Shown here: positions 38,591 to 47,052 of the stretch, in pieces | How positions within the stretch are numbered: position 1 is the first letter of the stretch | Layout: each line of letters starts with the position of its first letter | DNA from: Hyphomonas adhaerens MHS-3 | GTDB lineage: Bacteria > Pseudomonadota > Alphaproteobacteria > Caulobacterales > Hyphomonadaceae | Assembly: GCF_000685235.1 (NCBI RefSeq) | Contig: NZ_ARYH01000001.1 | Coordinates: forward strand, 2,418,001 to 2,482,000 | DNA: 64,000 nucleotides | Reading direction: 5' to 3' | The notes under the pieces: generated by a model | The model's database searches: none | The model's input: the letters and a program-made list of their open reading frames with translations, nothing else | Told to the model about the DNA's origin: nothing | Translations under genes and position numbers: made by a program

Positions 38591-39199
38591 CTATTCAGAT
38601 TTCAGGACGGCCACGACGGCCCGGGCCATCGCGTCGGCATGCTGGACAAGCAGGCCGGGCAGCCGGTTGTAGATCTTGTTCTGTCCGGCTTGCATCACCA
38701 CACCGAGCGCCATTGCCGCTTTCAGTGCGGGATCACCTTTCGGGATAATGCCTTCCGACATGAGGCCGTCGATGATCCGCTCGGTAATGGATACCGGATC
38801 GTCTTCGCGCCGCTTGTCGTAGGGCAGGTAACGGTTGAGAGAGACGAGGTGGAACGAGAACAGGAGAAAGTCTTCGTCTGCCAGTTCGCAATACGCCTTT
38901 ACGGCGGCATGGACTTTTTCTTCCAGCGAGCCGTCGCCGGACAACGCCTCTTGCATCATCTGGCCGAGACGATTGTGGGTTTCCATAAACAGGCTGAGCG
39001 CCAGCTGGTCCTTGCCTTTGTAATGGCGGTAAAGTGCACCTTCGGAAACACCTGCCTTTTCGGCGATTTCCCGCGTTGTTGCGGCATCGACACCTTCGTG
39101 GACGAAGAGTTTCAATGCGGCACGCTCGATTTTCGGGCGAGCATTGCGTGCACGCGCTTTTTTGGCCGGGGGCTTGGACGCCGACGTATTTCTTGTCAT
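38591..39199 (-). CDS. TetR-family transcriptional repressor
   Basis: A 202-residue regulator. The start at 39199 has AGGAG six bases upstream. After a basic, Ala/Lys-rich leader, the DNA-binding helix-turn-helix is clear (AALKLFVHEGVDAATTREIAEKAGVSEGALYRHYKGKDQL, about residues 28-67). The remainder is a helical ligand domain. A near-perfect palindrome over its own promoter (39250-39265) is the obvious operator. Pairing with plsC suggests it senses a fatty-acid or lipid signal; this is inference from context. Confidence 0.93.
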   Translation of the reverse strand: MTRNTSASKPPAKKARARNARPKIERAALKLFVHEGVDAATTREIAEKAGVSEGALYRHYKGKDQLALSLFMETHNRLGQMMQEALSGDGSLEEKVHAAVKAYCELADEDFLLFSFHLVSLNRYLPYDKRREDDPVSITERIIDGLMSEGIIPKGDPALKAAMALGVVMQAGQNKIYNRLPGLLVQHADAMARAVVAVLKSE

Positions 39200-39227
39200 A
39201 GGAGACTCCTCACTCGCCTCTCCGGAT

Positions 39228-39265
39228 AACATACGCGTAAAAATAGAGCAAGTGAACATTCACTT
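39228..39265 (-). promoter_or_regulatory. TetR operator overlapping the tetR-plsC promoter
   Basis: AAGTGAACATTCACTT at 39250-39265 is a 16-bp palindrome perfect except for the central two bases. On the minus strand it contains a -35-like TTCACT (39256-39251), followed after exactly 17 bases by TATGTT (39233-39228). Repressor binding would block this promoter, indicating autoregulation. Confidence 0.72.
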
Positions 39266-39416
39266 ACATAGTGGTGCTGTTTTTTTTGCCATTTTTCCAC
39301 TTTTTGTGCGGATTTCCGCATCTTTACGTTTAATCTGTCATGCAATTTGCATACACAATGAGTGATTGGTCACAGAATTAAGTGGCCGGCTGAATTGGGT
39401 TGGTCTGGGCGAAGAG

Positions 39417-40652
39417 ATGATTGGAAGTAAACCTGTGCGAGTGTCGGTGCTGCGGGATCGTTATCCCACGTCGTTTTCCAGTCCGCGTCACTCCAGACAT
39501 GATATTCGGCGCCGGTTGTTCGTTCCGTTCAACAAGCTGCGCGCCAAGCTCGATGGCTTCACATTGATGCAGCCTTTCGACGGATCTGACCTTGTTCATG
39601 TGGTCAATCGTATCCCGTTTGGTGCGCGCAGAATGATATGTTCTTTTGAGAGCCATATCCCGCGTCAGTTCGGATTGCCCAGTGATGCCATCCTGACGAA
39701 GATGATGCTCAAGGAGATCACCAGCAACAGGTGCCGCCGTCTCGTTGGAATGTCTCACTTCGCCATGCGGACAGCTCTGGCCATGCATGAAGGCACACCG
39801 GCTTATGACGTCATCAAGGCAAAGATGATGGTGCAGCATCCGAATGTGGAACTTGGTCAGAAAGGCGATCGCCTGAAAGGTGATGATGCATCCTCGCTGG
39901 TTTTGACTTTTGTGGGCGGCCATTTTGTCCGTAAGGGAGGATGCGTTGCGGTGCGGATCGCAGAAAAGGCGCTCGAGCAGGGGCTGCCGATCCACGTGAA
40001 CGTCATTTCGTCTCTTCAGGCCGGGGAAAGCGTGTGGAGCGACCCCACAGACCCGGATTTCCTGAAACCGTATACAGACCTTCTCTCTCTTCCGAACGTC
40101 ACTCATTTCGCAGGGCTGCCGAATGCTGAAGCGCGCGAGATAATGGGCAAGTCGCACTTCACGTTGCTGCCGACATTTGAAGACACATTTGGTTTTTCGG
40201 CCATTGAATCCATGGCGGAATATACGCCCGTTATTGCTACCAATGTTTGCGCGCTTCCGGAGGTGATCTATCCAGGCCGGAACGGTCATCTGCTTCATCT
40301 GGAGCGAGACGAGATGGGCGAATGGGTCCGTCCGGACAAAAGCGAACGGCACACCGAAGCCTATACCCAGATCTATCGCGATACGATCGAGATGCTTGCC
40401 GACGAAGCGGTCGAGTATCTTAAAACTGTGATTGGCAAACCTGATATTCTGGCCGCAATGCGTGCTGACGCGCGATATACGGCGGAAGAGATGTTCAGCG
40501 CAGACGTGGCAGGCAAGCGCTGGGATAATCTCTATGAGCGTGTTTCGCGTGAGTCGACACAAACACCGGCTGTTTGCGATCCGGTGCTTGATCGGTCGTC
40601 ACCGGAATCTCCCGCTTATCTGTTTGAAGGCAAGCCAGCCGGAACACGTTAG
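39417..40652 (+). CDS. GT4-like glycosyltransferase
   Basis: A 411-residue cytosolic glycosyltransferase of the GT-B fold. The acceptor-side N-terminal half contains a basic, SP-rich start (VLRDRYPTSFSSPRHSRHD). The donor-binding C-terminal half has the retaining GT4 pattern E-x7-E inside EDTFGFSAIESMAEYTPVIATNVCALPE, then GRNGHLL. I chose the ATG at 39417; a TTG at 39366 is possible and neither has a strong binding site. The sugar and acceptor are unknown. It stands alone beside the TetR operator region and is AT-richer upstream (39280-39360) than its surroundings. Confidence 0.85.
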   Translation: MIGSKPVRVSVLRDRYPTSFSSPRHSRHDIRRRLFVPFNKLRAKLDGFTLMQPFDGSDLVHVVNRIPFGARRMICSFESHIPRQFGLPSDAILTKMMLKEITSNRCRRLVGMSHFAMRTALAMHEGTPAYDVIKAKMMVQHPNVELGQKGDRLKGDDASSLVLTFVGGHFVRKGGCVAVRIAEKALEQGLPIHVNVISSLQAGESVWSDPTDPDFLKPYTDLLSLPNVTHFAGLPNAEAREIMGKSHFTLLPTFEDTFGFSAIESMAEYTPVIATNVCALPEVIYPGRNGHLLHLERDEMGEWVRPDKSERHTEAYTQIYRDTIEMLADEAVEYLKTVIGKPDILAAMRADARYTAEEMFSADVAGKRWDNLYERVSRESTQTPAVCDPVLDRSSPESPAYLFEGKPAGTR

Positions 40653-40766
40653 CTGTCTGCCTGCGGTGCACTCCGCTCCGGCCGTGCCGTTGGCGTTGAG
40701 GTCAAGCTGATTTGCGTCGAGGGATGATGTGAGGCTTTCTGGCAAAAAACTGCCGGAGGACGCCCA

Positions 40767-41333
40767 ATGCGAAATATCCTGACGCTACCAATCCTGACCC
40801 TGACCGCTTGCATGGGGATGCCAGTTGAGGCGGGCCAGACGGCGCCGGCACCAGACGGGCAAACCACCAATCCAGCTCTGCCGTGCGACGATGATGTTTA
40901 CCACCAGTTCGATTTCTGGATCGGGGAGTGGGACGTTTACGACCAGAAAGGAAATCTGGCCGGTACCAATTCGATTCAGACAGCCGAGCAAGGATGTCTC
41001 CTGATCGAGCATTGGACCAATACGGCCGGAGGCACCGGTCAGAGTTACAATTTCTACGACCCGGGCACGGGCGAGTGGCGGCAGGTCTGGGTAAATGCTG
41101 GTGGTGTCATCGATTATTCAGGCGGACTCACCAAAACCGGGTCGATGCTTTTGAAAGGCGAGATCCGAAACCGCGGTGCAAGCGATGCGGCGCCGTTCAC
41201 AGGAGAGTGGACGCTGAATTCTGATGGTTCGGTGACCCAGCATTTCCAGCAGCAAGACCCCGAAACGGGAGAATGGTCTGACTGGTTTGTCGGGCGGTAT
41301 GTACGTCAGGCCGACGGGGCAGGTCAGCCCTGA
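40767..41333 (+). CDS. Lipoprotein with DUF1579-like domain
   Basis: A 188-residue predicted lipoprotein. The N-terminus is a lipoprotein signal with lipobox L-T-A-C, so the mature protein begins at Cys15. The body has the repeated FDFWIGEWDVY-type motif and alternating beta strands (YNFYDPGTGEWRQVWVN, FTGEWTLNSDGSVTQHFQQ) that suggest a lipocalin-like barrel. GGAGG seven bases before the ATG supports the start. Function unknown. It overlaps the convergent purS gene by ten bases. Confidence 0.82.
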   Translation: MRNILTLPILTLTACMGMPVEAGQTAPAPDGQTTNPALPCDDDVYHQFDFWIGEWDVYDQKGNLAGTNSIQTAEQGCLLIEHWTNTAGGTGQSYNFYDPGTGEWRQVWVNAGGVIDYSGGLTKTGSMLLKGEIRNRGASDAAPFTGEWTLNSDGSVTQHFQQQDPETGEWSDWFVGRYVRQADGAGQP

Positions 41334-41569
41334 AGGTCGATGCGGTAGCTTTCGATGACGGTATTGGCGAGCAGCTTCTCGCACATCTCCTTGACGCGGG
41401 CATTGGCGTCCGCTTCGCTCAGGCCGTCTTCGAGGTCGAGTTCGATGACCTTCCCGATGCGGGAGCTTTCGACTTCCTTGTAACCCATACGCGCCAATGT
41501 ATCGGCAACCGCCTTGCCCTGCGGGTCCAGCACGCCGTTTTTCAGGGCAACATGCACAATGGCTTTCAT
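41324..41569 (-). CDS. purS: Phosphoribosylformylglycinamidine synthase subunit PurS
   Basis: An 81-residue small subunit of the three-part FGAM synthase (PurS-PurQ-PurL), which carries ammonia between glutaminase and synthase during purine synthesis. The sequence MKAIVHVALKNGVLDPQGKAVADTL and the C-terminal LANTVIESYRID strand are typical. It lies downstream of purC on the same strand. purQ and purL, which normally follow, are not here. Confidence 0.94.
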   Translation of the reverse strand: MKAIVHVALKNGVLDPQGKAVADTLARMGYKEVESSRIGKVIELDLEDGLSEADANARVKEMCEKLLANTVIESYRIDLQG

Positions 41570-41662
41570 CCGGTGGTCTCCTGGCAGGGGTACGAGTCGC
41601 GCTCCATCTAGCGCAATTGCCTGGCTATTGGAACATTCTCGGCAGTATCGGGTCAGTCGGGT

Positions 41663-42436
41663 CTATTTGCCGCCGTTGAAGCTGACGACATTGTCGGTTT
41701 CACCGGACTCCCGGATGATTCCGAGGCGCCGAGCCACTTCCGCATACGCTTCGGTCACACCACCCAGATCGCGCCGGAAGCGGTCCTTGTCCAGTTTGTC
41801 TCCGGTCTCAAAGTCCCACAGGCGGCAGGAATCGGGGCTGATCTCGTCGGCCAGCAGGATGCGGGGGATCTCGGCGTCACCCTCGAAGTAACGGCCAAAC
41901 TCCAATTTGAAGTCGATCAGCCGGATGCCGACGGCCGCGAACAGGCCGGACATGAAATCGTTCACGCGCAGCGCAAGGGAGACCAGGTCGTCATATTCCT
42001 GCGGTCCGGCCCAGCCGAAGGCCGCGATATGTTCTTCGGTCACCAGCGGATCGTGCAGGGCGTCGTCCTTGTAGTAGAACTCGACGATCGGGCGGGGCAG
42101 AACCTGCCCTTCCTCAATGCCAAGGCGCTTGGCGAGTGAGCCGGCGGCCACATTCCGCACGACCACTTCCAGCGGAATGATCTCGACTTTCTTGATCAGC
42201 TGCTCGCGCATGTTGAGGCGGCGGATGAAGTGGGTCGGGATGCCAACACCGGCGAGGCGGGTCATCATGAATTCGCTGATGCGGTTGTTCAGCACGCCCT
42301 TGCCATCCAGAACGGCGCGTTTCTGGGCGTCAAAAGCCGTCGTATCATCCTTGAAATACTGAATGAGAGTACCCGGTTCCGGACCCTCATAAAGAATCTT
42401 GGCCTTGCCTTCGTAAACGACACGCCGCTTGTTCAT
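41663..42436 (-). CDS. purC: SAICAR synthetase
   Basis: Joins aspartate to CAIR in purine biosynthesis. The 257-residue protein starts at 42436, preceded by GGGG at seven bases; a longer frame to 42562 lacks support. Motifs include the N-terminal [31 protein letters not shown] and the PDSCRLWD substrate loop. It is the first gene of a purC-purS pair and is divergent from the ATPase inhibitor gene. Confidence 0.96.
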   Translation of the reverse strand: MNKRRVVYEGKAKILYEGPEPGTLIQYFKDDTTAFDAQKRAVLDGKGVLNNRISEFMMTRLAGVGIPTHFIRRLNMREQLIKKVEIIPLEVVVRNVAAGSLAKRLGIEEGQVLPRPIVEFYYKDDALHDPLVTEEHIAAFGWAGPQEYDDLVSLALRVNDFMSGLFAAVGIRLIDFKLEFGRYFEGDAEIPRILLADEISPDSCRLWDFETGDKLDKDRFRRDLGGVTEAYAEVARRLGIIRESGETDNVVSFNGGK

Positions 42437-42540
42437 GGATAAACCCCTTTCATGGGCCCCCTTGATGGGGCCGGGACGGCCACACCAGGCAGGAATTGCC
42501 ATCGCCCCACTGCTAGCGGCCCGTGTTACGCCAATCCGTC

Positions 42541-42584
42541 GCGCAAAACAAATATTGCGCACACCTTGCCGGGGACTCTATATC
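42541..42584 (+). promoter_or_regulatory. Promoter of the ATPase inhibitor gene with overlapping dyad
   Basis: A -35-like TTGCGC (42555-42560) and -10-like TATATC (42579-42584) are 18 bases apart and would start RNA near 42591. The -35 box is the right arm of an inverted repeat (GCGCAA 42541-42546, TTGCGC 42555-42560), a likely regulator site. Confidence 0.5.
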
Positions 42585-42617
42585 CCGCCATGGTCTACAT
42601 ATTGGAAAGGTCCTGTG

Positions 42618-42938
42618 ATGAGCACATTCAATGATCGGGAGCGCGCGGAAGAAGCGCGGTTTGCGCTCACCGAGGAGCAATTGTTCAAGGTTATGAACCG
42701 CCGCAACAAGCTGCTTGGCTTGTGGGCTGCCGGTGTCATGGGCATGGGCGAAGACGACGCGGAAGCCTACGCAAAGACGGTGGTCCTGTCGGATCTGGAA
42801 GAAGCTGGCGACGAGGACGTGTTCCGTAAGGTGCGCGGCGATCTGGACAAGGCCGACACCGGCACCAGCGATGCGGAAATCCGCGAGCAGATGGCGGTCC
42901 TGCTGCCGGAAGCGCGTTCGCAGGTCGTCGACGAATAG
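42618..42938 (+). CDS. ATPase inhibitor subunit zeta (DUF1476)
   Basis: A 106-residue all-helical protein of the alphaproteobacterial zeta family, which binds the F1 part of ATP synthase and blocks wasteful ATP hydrolysis. It is recognisable from the N-terminal inhibitory stretch TFNDRERAEEARFALTEEQLFK, then RRNKLLGLWAAG and the C-terminal four-helix core ending LLPEARSQVV. AAGG seven bases upstream supports the start. It ends at a strong bidirectional terminator. Confidence 0.95.
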   Translation: MSTFNDRERAEEARFALTEEQLFKVMNRRNKLLGLWAAGVMGMGEDDAEAYAKTVVLSDLEEAGDEDVFRKVRGDLDKADTGTSDAEIREQMAVLLPEARSQVVDE

Positions 42939-42959
42939 CAGAATATCTGTTTTGCACTC

Positions 42960-43005
42960 AAAACAGGCGGCGCGGCTCCGGACGGGGCGGCGCCGTTCCT
43001 GTTTT
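42960..43005. terminator. Bidirectional rho-independent terminator
   Basis: Arms AAAACAGG (42960-42967) and CCTGTTTT (42998-43005) close a second 6-bp GC stem (42968-42973 with 42990-42995). A/T runs on both outer sides let it work for the ATPase inhibitor gene (+) and the GH16 gene (-), whose stop codons flank it. Confidence 0.85.
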
Positions 43006-43011
43006 CTGGAC

Positions 43012-44031
43012 TCAGCCGGCGGAAGCCGGGAATTGCGACCCCGGCTGGAAAACGTCTGCACAGCGGCGTGTATTCTCACCAAGCGGCGTAAACGAGATGC
43101 AGGAATAATAGGCCGAACCGCGATCGCCAAAGTCCGGCGCCCCGTGCCATTGCTGCAGTTCTTTCTTGCCGGTCCAGTTGCTGATCACGAGCCGTCCGGG
43201 GTTTTCCGGCAGGTGTGTGTCGTTTGCCGGGGTCTGATAGATCAGCTTTCCATCAACATACCAGCTGATGCCTTCGGGCTTCCAGTCAAAGGCGTACAGG
43301 TGATCTTTCTCCGATGCGTCGAAGGGAAGTTTGATCCGCGCGCTGCTGCCTGTCTTGCCATTGTGGAAGTAATTCAGCTCGACGATGCTGGTGTCCTTGC
43401 CAACGAACTCGATGTCGATCTCGTCGTGTGGTTTGCCAAAATAGGGGCCGGTATAAGTGAAGAATGCCGAAACCAGGCCAGAGCCCTTGGCCGGGCGCAT
43501 AATGGTTTCATACCGGCCGTAGCCATATGTGCCGAGCATTTGCACTTCAGCGAGCGCATAAGGCTTTCTCGGGTCTCCGGTGGGGGTCACGTCCAGACGC
43601 AGCCCGTCGGGGCTGATGGAAACGTTTTCACGCACCCAGTCACCCCCTTGGAAGCCTTTGTCGTTGCTGTGTTCGGAGATGTAGAATCTTTCCGGCGGAA
43701 GACCGTTTCCGAGCACGGAGATAAAGGCACCGTCAGATTCCAGCAGCGGTGCGTCCGGCTGCAAGGTGTAGGGACCTTCCCTGAGGGCGGGGATTTTCTT
43801 TTGTTTGTTAACCGTCCGATCGGGGGTCCAGGGGATTACCGGGGCCATGTCCGCCACGCGCGGCGCAGGAAGGCGATTTCCCGTCGGAGCAGGCTTGCCC
43901 GACTGGGACGCGATAGCCGAGAAAATGGCAACGCAAAACGCAAACGCCAGCACGCCCACGGCAACAACTGTCCGGGGCTGCCAGTCCTGCAAGAATTTCT
44001 TCAGGCTGCGATCTGTAGTGTCTGTTGCCAT
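43012..44031 (-). CDS. Membrane-anchored GH16 beta-glucanase
   Basis: A 339-residue glycoside hydrolase family 16 enzyme. The N-terminus is cytoplasmic, followed by one membrane anchor (about residues 21-43) and a Pro-rich linker, then the catalytic jelly-roll. The GH16 catalytic motif is intact: HDEIDIEFVG with Glu204, Asp206 and Glu208. Aromatic residues FDWKPEGISWYVDG follow, as in licheninase/ExoK enzymes. It probably trims a beta-1,3/1,4-glucan or exopolysaccharide in the periplasm. The uncleaved anchor suggests it acts at the membrane. Confidence 0.9.
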   Translation of the reverse strand: MATDTTDRSLKKFLQDWQPRTVVAVGVLAFAFCVAIFSAIASQSGKPAPTGNRLPAPRVADMAPVIPWTPDRTVNKQKKIPALREGPYTLQPDAPLLESDGAFISVLGNGLPPERFYISEHSNDKGFQGGDWVRENVSISPDGLRLDVTPTGDPRKPYALAEVQMLGTYGYGRYETIMRPAKGSGLVSAFFTYTGPYFGKPHDEIDIEFVGKDTSIVELNYFHNGKTGSSARIKLPFDASEKDHLYAFDWKPEGISWYVDGKLIYQTPANDTHLPENPGRLVISNWTGKKELQQWHGAPDFGDRGSAYYSCISFTPLGENTRRCADVFQPGSQFPASAG

Positions 44032-44075
44032 TCAATGGTCCGATCTCAATTCGGGCCATCGCAAGAAACGGGCCA

Positions 44076-44681
44076 TTAACCCTGTTTCAATGCCGCCATA
44101 TTGCGCATCATGAACAGAGGAATGGAGCCGGCTGGCGTAATTGCCCAATCAAGTGGCTGATCGTGCGCCTCGGCGGGAACGTCGTCGATCTGCTGGGCAG
44201 CGTAGGCCACCGCACAGGCGAACGCCCGTCCTTCGGATCTTAATGTTTGAAGCGCCTGATCGTAATGGCCTTTACCATAGCCGAGACGATTGCCCTTGGC
44301 ATCGAACGCCAGCAGCGGGGTCAGGATCAGCGTTGGGTGTGCTTCCGGAGCGTCCTCGGTGGGTTCGCTGAGACCAAACGGACGGCGTTCCAACGGTTCG
44401 CCAAGACTCCACAGGCGCCAGGAAATTCCTCCTTCAGGCAGCATGCGCGGGAGGCACAATTCCGCCCCGGCATCGGCCAGCCGCTTCATCAGCGGCATCG
44501 GGTCCAGCTCTTCATTGATCGGGACGTAGCCTGAGACGACAGGGCCATAGCGCTCCAGCAATTTCATTGGAAACAGATCAGCGATCTTTTCCGCAGCGTC
44601 CGGGTCCCGCGCAGCTGCTTCGGCGCGAATGGTGCGCATCCTGTGGCGCAGCTGGATCTTGTCTGGTGGAGGCGAAGTCAT
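44076..44681 (-). CDS. 5-formyltetrahydrofolate cyclo-ligase
   Basis: Converts 5-formyl-THF to 5,10-methenyl-THF with ATP. The 201-residue protein starts at 44681 (MTSPPPDKIQLRHRMRTIRAEA), matching the usual N-terminal basic helix. The core motif GNRLGYGKGHYDQAL and the ILTPLLAFDAKG strand are diagnostic. It lies directly downstream of the 6S RNA gene, a linkage conserved through proteobacteria. Confidence 0.93.
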   Translation of the reverse strand: MTSPPPDKIQLRHRMRTIRAEAAARDPDAAEKIADLFPMKLLERYGPVVSGYVPINEELDPMPLMKRLADAGAELCLPRMLPEGGISWRLWSLGEPLERRPFGLSEPTEDAPEAHPTLILTPLLAFDAKGNRLGYGKGHYDQALQTLRSEGRAFACAVAYAAQQIDDVPAEAHDQPLDWAITPAGSIPLFMMRNMAALKQG

Positions 44682-44750
44682 GCGGCCAGCTTTAGACAGG
44701 TCCGGACGGGGCGTCACGTCCTCTTGAACGGTTGGCGGACCTGAAAGTGT

Positions 44751-44915
44751 GCACAAGAACCGCGAACGCCGCAGGGCATATTCACTCCCGTCAACCTAGA
44801 GACTAGGTGGGTGCCAGGTGAGACAGGGCCACGGCCCCATCCAGATTGCCAGCTCCCTGACGGTAAGTAAGGTCGCCGGAGATCAGTCCCTTCGCGCGCG
44901 CCGCAGCCCTTGTGC
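44751..44915 (-). ncRNA. ssrS: 6S RNA
   Basis: A regulatory RNA of about 165 bases that mimics an open promoter and traps RNA polymerase holoenzyme. On the minus strand its 5' end (from 44915) pairs with its 3' end (to 44751): GCACAAG with CTTGTGC, continuing through eight further pairs including wobbles, for a 15-bp closing stem. The middle has the alphaproteobacterial pieces CTGGCACCCACCTAG, a GGGCC/GGCCC terminal hairpin and CCCTGCGGCGTTCGCGG near the 3' end. Position directly upstream of the cyclo-ligase gene is the classical one. Ends are estimates. Confidence 0.82.
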
Positions 44916-44957
44916 GGTTCCAGATGTAGGCGTGAATGCGCCCGATTGTAAGCGGGA

Positions 44958-46028
44958 TTATTCTGAAGTGACTGCAATGTCGAAAGCGAGCAGGAGCGTG
45001 CGCTGCTGCGGATTGAAATTGTCGTCGGAGATGATCCAGACGCGGGCGACACCCTCTCCGAGGGTCTCGACGGTGATGCCTTCATAATTGTCGACAGCCA
45101 GCGGGCGGGTGAGGACGACTTTCTTCTCGCCGTGTTGCCAGCTCAGCACATTGCGGTTGCCGCGTATGGGATCATAGCTGCGGAATAGCCAGAAAGTTTC
45201 GTCTGCGCCGCCAATTCGCGCGGTATCAAATCCGACAAAAGCGTAACCAGCCGGATTTGGCGCGACTTCGTCTGTCCAGCCGGCTTCCTGAAGATTTGCC
45301 ACCGCGCCGATCGGTGAGTGGCCTTTTTCGACCGTCTCGTAGCCAAACAGGATATGGCCTTCAGGGGTGACCGTGAGGGCTTCGGCCCCACGATTCTCGT
45401 CGATGAGACGCCCGGCATACGTGTCCGGCAGCGGGCTGATTGCGGCTTCGCCCGCGGCTGCCCCGCAATCATCCAGATTGAAGGCTGAGATGCGATGCGT
45501 GCGCTCAAAACTGACGATGGCAAGACCATTCCGGACTGCCAGACCCTCAGCATCGCCCAATGACTTGCCTTGAAGCAAATTCCCGTCGGCGCCCCGCATG
45601 TAGGCCAGTTTGCCTGTTCCATCCGGTACGCCGTCTTCAAGGCCGATCCAGACAAAGGCGCCATCGTCGGCAACGGCAAGAAGATCGCCGTCATCGTCCA
45701 GGGCCAGATCGGAAAGGCCGCCAAAGCTCTTATTGTCCGTAGTCAGTTCCCATCCAGCGACGAATGAGACGCCGGCCGGAAGCCGGCTGGCGGCTTCATC
45801 GGCAGGGCCAAGGTCGACTGGCCTGGCGGAAATCTTGATTGGAACAGGCGCCTTGTAGTCGGTTCCCGCAGGACAAGAGGCTTCGGAGAGCCCGTCAACA
45901 ACCGTGTCGAGAGTCCAGGCTGATTCCGCGTCCGGCATGGCGACTGCTGGTGCGTCGGGCACGTCCGGCGTGCCGGTACAGGTCGCGAGCAGAATCAGGG
46001 AGGCGAACTGGCAGGAGCGGCGGAACAT
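44958..46028 (-). CDS. Lipoprotein of the esterase-like phytase family
   Basis: A 356-residue predicted lipoprotein (signal ending L-L-A-T-C) with the domain called esterase-like activity of phytase. It is a beta-propeller with strands such as FGGLSDLALDDDGDLLAVADDGAFVWIGLEDG, NRGAEALTVTPEGHILFGYE and VDNYEGITVETLGEGVARVWIISDDNFN. The conserved acidic loops could bind calcium. True phosphatase activity in this family is uncertain. It is the gene upstream of the 6S RNA, in the place where zapA is often found in relatives. Confidence 0.85.
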   Translation of the reverse strand: MFRRSCQFASLILLATCTGTPDVPDAPAVAMPDAESAWTLDTVVDGLSEASCPAGTDYKAPVPIKISARPVDLGPADEAASRLPAGVSFVAGWELTTDNKSFGGLSDLALDDDGDLLAVADDGAFVWIGLEDGVPDGTGKLAYMRGADGNLLQGKSLGDAEGLAVRNGLAIVSFERTHRISAFNLDDCGAAAGEAAISPLPDTYAGRLIDENRGAEALTVTPEGHILFGYETVEKGHSPIGAVANLQEAGWTDEVAPNPAGYAFVGFDTARIGGADETFWLFRSYDPIRGNRNVLSWQHGEKKVVLTRPLAVDNYEGITVETLGEGVARVWIISDDNFNPQQRTLLLAFDIAVTSE

Positions 46029-46133
46029 CGGAACCTCGGTTTCAACGGTGATCTTCCGGAGCCATGCGGCAAAAACGTGAAGGCTTCGCGAAGAAGTCTG
46101 GATTTCAAATGCGAACCCATTCAGGACTCGGGC

Positions 46134-46598
46134 ATGACGCAGATTCCTCTCGCCCGACGTTCGCCCGTTCAGCCGGATGCCTGCAATCTTGCCAAGGCCA
46201 TAGATGTGGTCGGCGACCGCTGGACGTTGCTGATTCTTCGAGCCGCGCTCTACGGGGTCCGCCGGTTTGACGATTTTCAGGCCGAGCTCGGGTGTCCGCG
46301 CACCGTCTTGTCAGGCCGGTTGAAGAAGCTGGTGGATGACGGCCTTCTCGCAAAGCGGGCGTACAAGTCGCCGGGCAAGCGCTCCCGCCCGGAATATGTC
46401 CTGTCTCCAATGGGATTGTCCTTGCGCCCCATCCTGATCGGACTGACGCAGTGGGGAGATGCCTGGCTCGGGAAGGGTGAAACGCCGCCGATCAGTTTTA
46501 CAAAAGCTGGCTCCAAATCCGCCATTCGGGCTGCATTTGTGGATATTGAAGGGCGGGAGGTTCGCCCTGATCAGATCCGCCCAGTCCTTCGGGGGTGA
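46134..46598 (+). CDS. HxlR-family transcriptional regulator
   Basis: A 154-residue winged helix-turn-helix regulator. The start at 46134 has AGGA eight bases upstream. The family signature is CNLAKAIDVVGDRWTLLILRAALYGVRRFDDFQ (about residues 17-49), with a Cys where HxlR proteins often sense redox or electrophiles. The wing is PRTVLSGRLKKLVDDGLL. A C-terminal extension of about 40 residues follows. It is divergent from the phytase-like lipoprotein; its target is not evident. Confidence 0.92.
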   Translation: MTQIPLARRSPVQPDACNLAKAIDVVGDRWTLLILRAALYGVRRFDDFQAELGCPRTVLSGRLKKLVDDGLLAKRAYKSPGKRSRPEYVLSPMGLSLRPILIGLTQWGDAWLGKGETPPISFTKAGSKSAIRAAFVDIEGREVRPDQIRPVLRG

Positions 46599-46695
46599 TT
46601 TGTGCAGTGGGGCGGAAATTCGGTCTTGCAAAGCACCACGCTATGCGCTTAATCACGCCTCTCGGCAGCCCCGGTTGCCGAATACCCTATAGGAC

Positions 46696-46770
46696 GCGGG
46701 CGTAGCTCAGGGGTAGAGCACAACCTTGCCAAGGTTGGGGTCGAGAGTTCGAATCTCTTCGCCCGCTCCA
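46696..46770 (+). tRNA. tRNA-Gly (anticodon GCC)
   Basis: A 75-base gene with encoded CCA. The acceptor arm is GCGGGCG/CGCCCGC, the anticodon loop CTTGCCA gives GCC, and the T-arm has GTTCGAATC. All arms pair. Confidence 0.97.
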
Positions 46771-47052
46771 ATAGAACTTCAGAAAAACAACTTGTTGCCA
46801 GCAGCCGCATTATGCGGTTGCGGGACAGGTCAGGCTGAAGCTGAGGCTTTCTCTGTGCCGTGCGGTTGATCGGTCTCAATATCCCGCCAAGCTGATTGCT
46901 GATCCGGCTTGACCCGGATTTCCTGTGGTACCTCTCTTGAATGATCCTGTGGTGCTGCCTGCAACCGGATTAACGCACTGTGCAGACTCTAGCGGCACGA
47001 TGGCGCTAGAATGAGTGCTCTCGTATCGAACTCCATGACGAGGAACACAGCG
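46771..47052. other. Gap without a recognisable gene
   Basis: This 282-base stretch between tRNA-Gly and the stress kinase holds no supported frame, RNA or clear terminator. The ATG at 47011 is in frame with the kinase but has no binding site. Confidence 0.6.

Noticed and set aside
46084-46093. CTTCGCGAAG palindrome before the HxlR gene
   Set aside because: Short and common by chance at this GC content, with no promoter boxes that it would clearly control.
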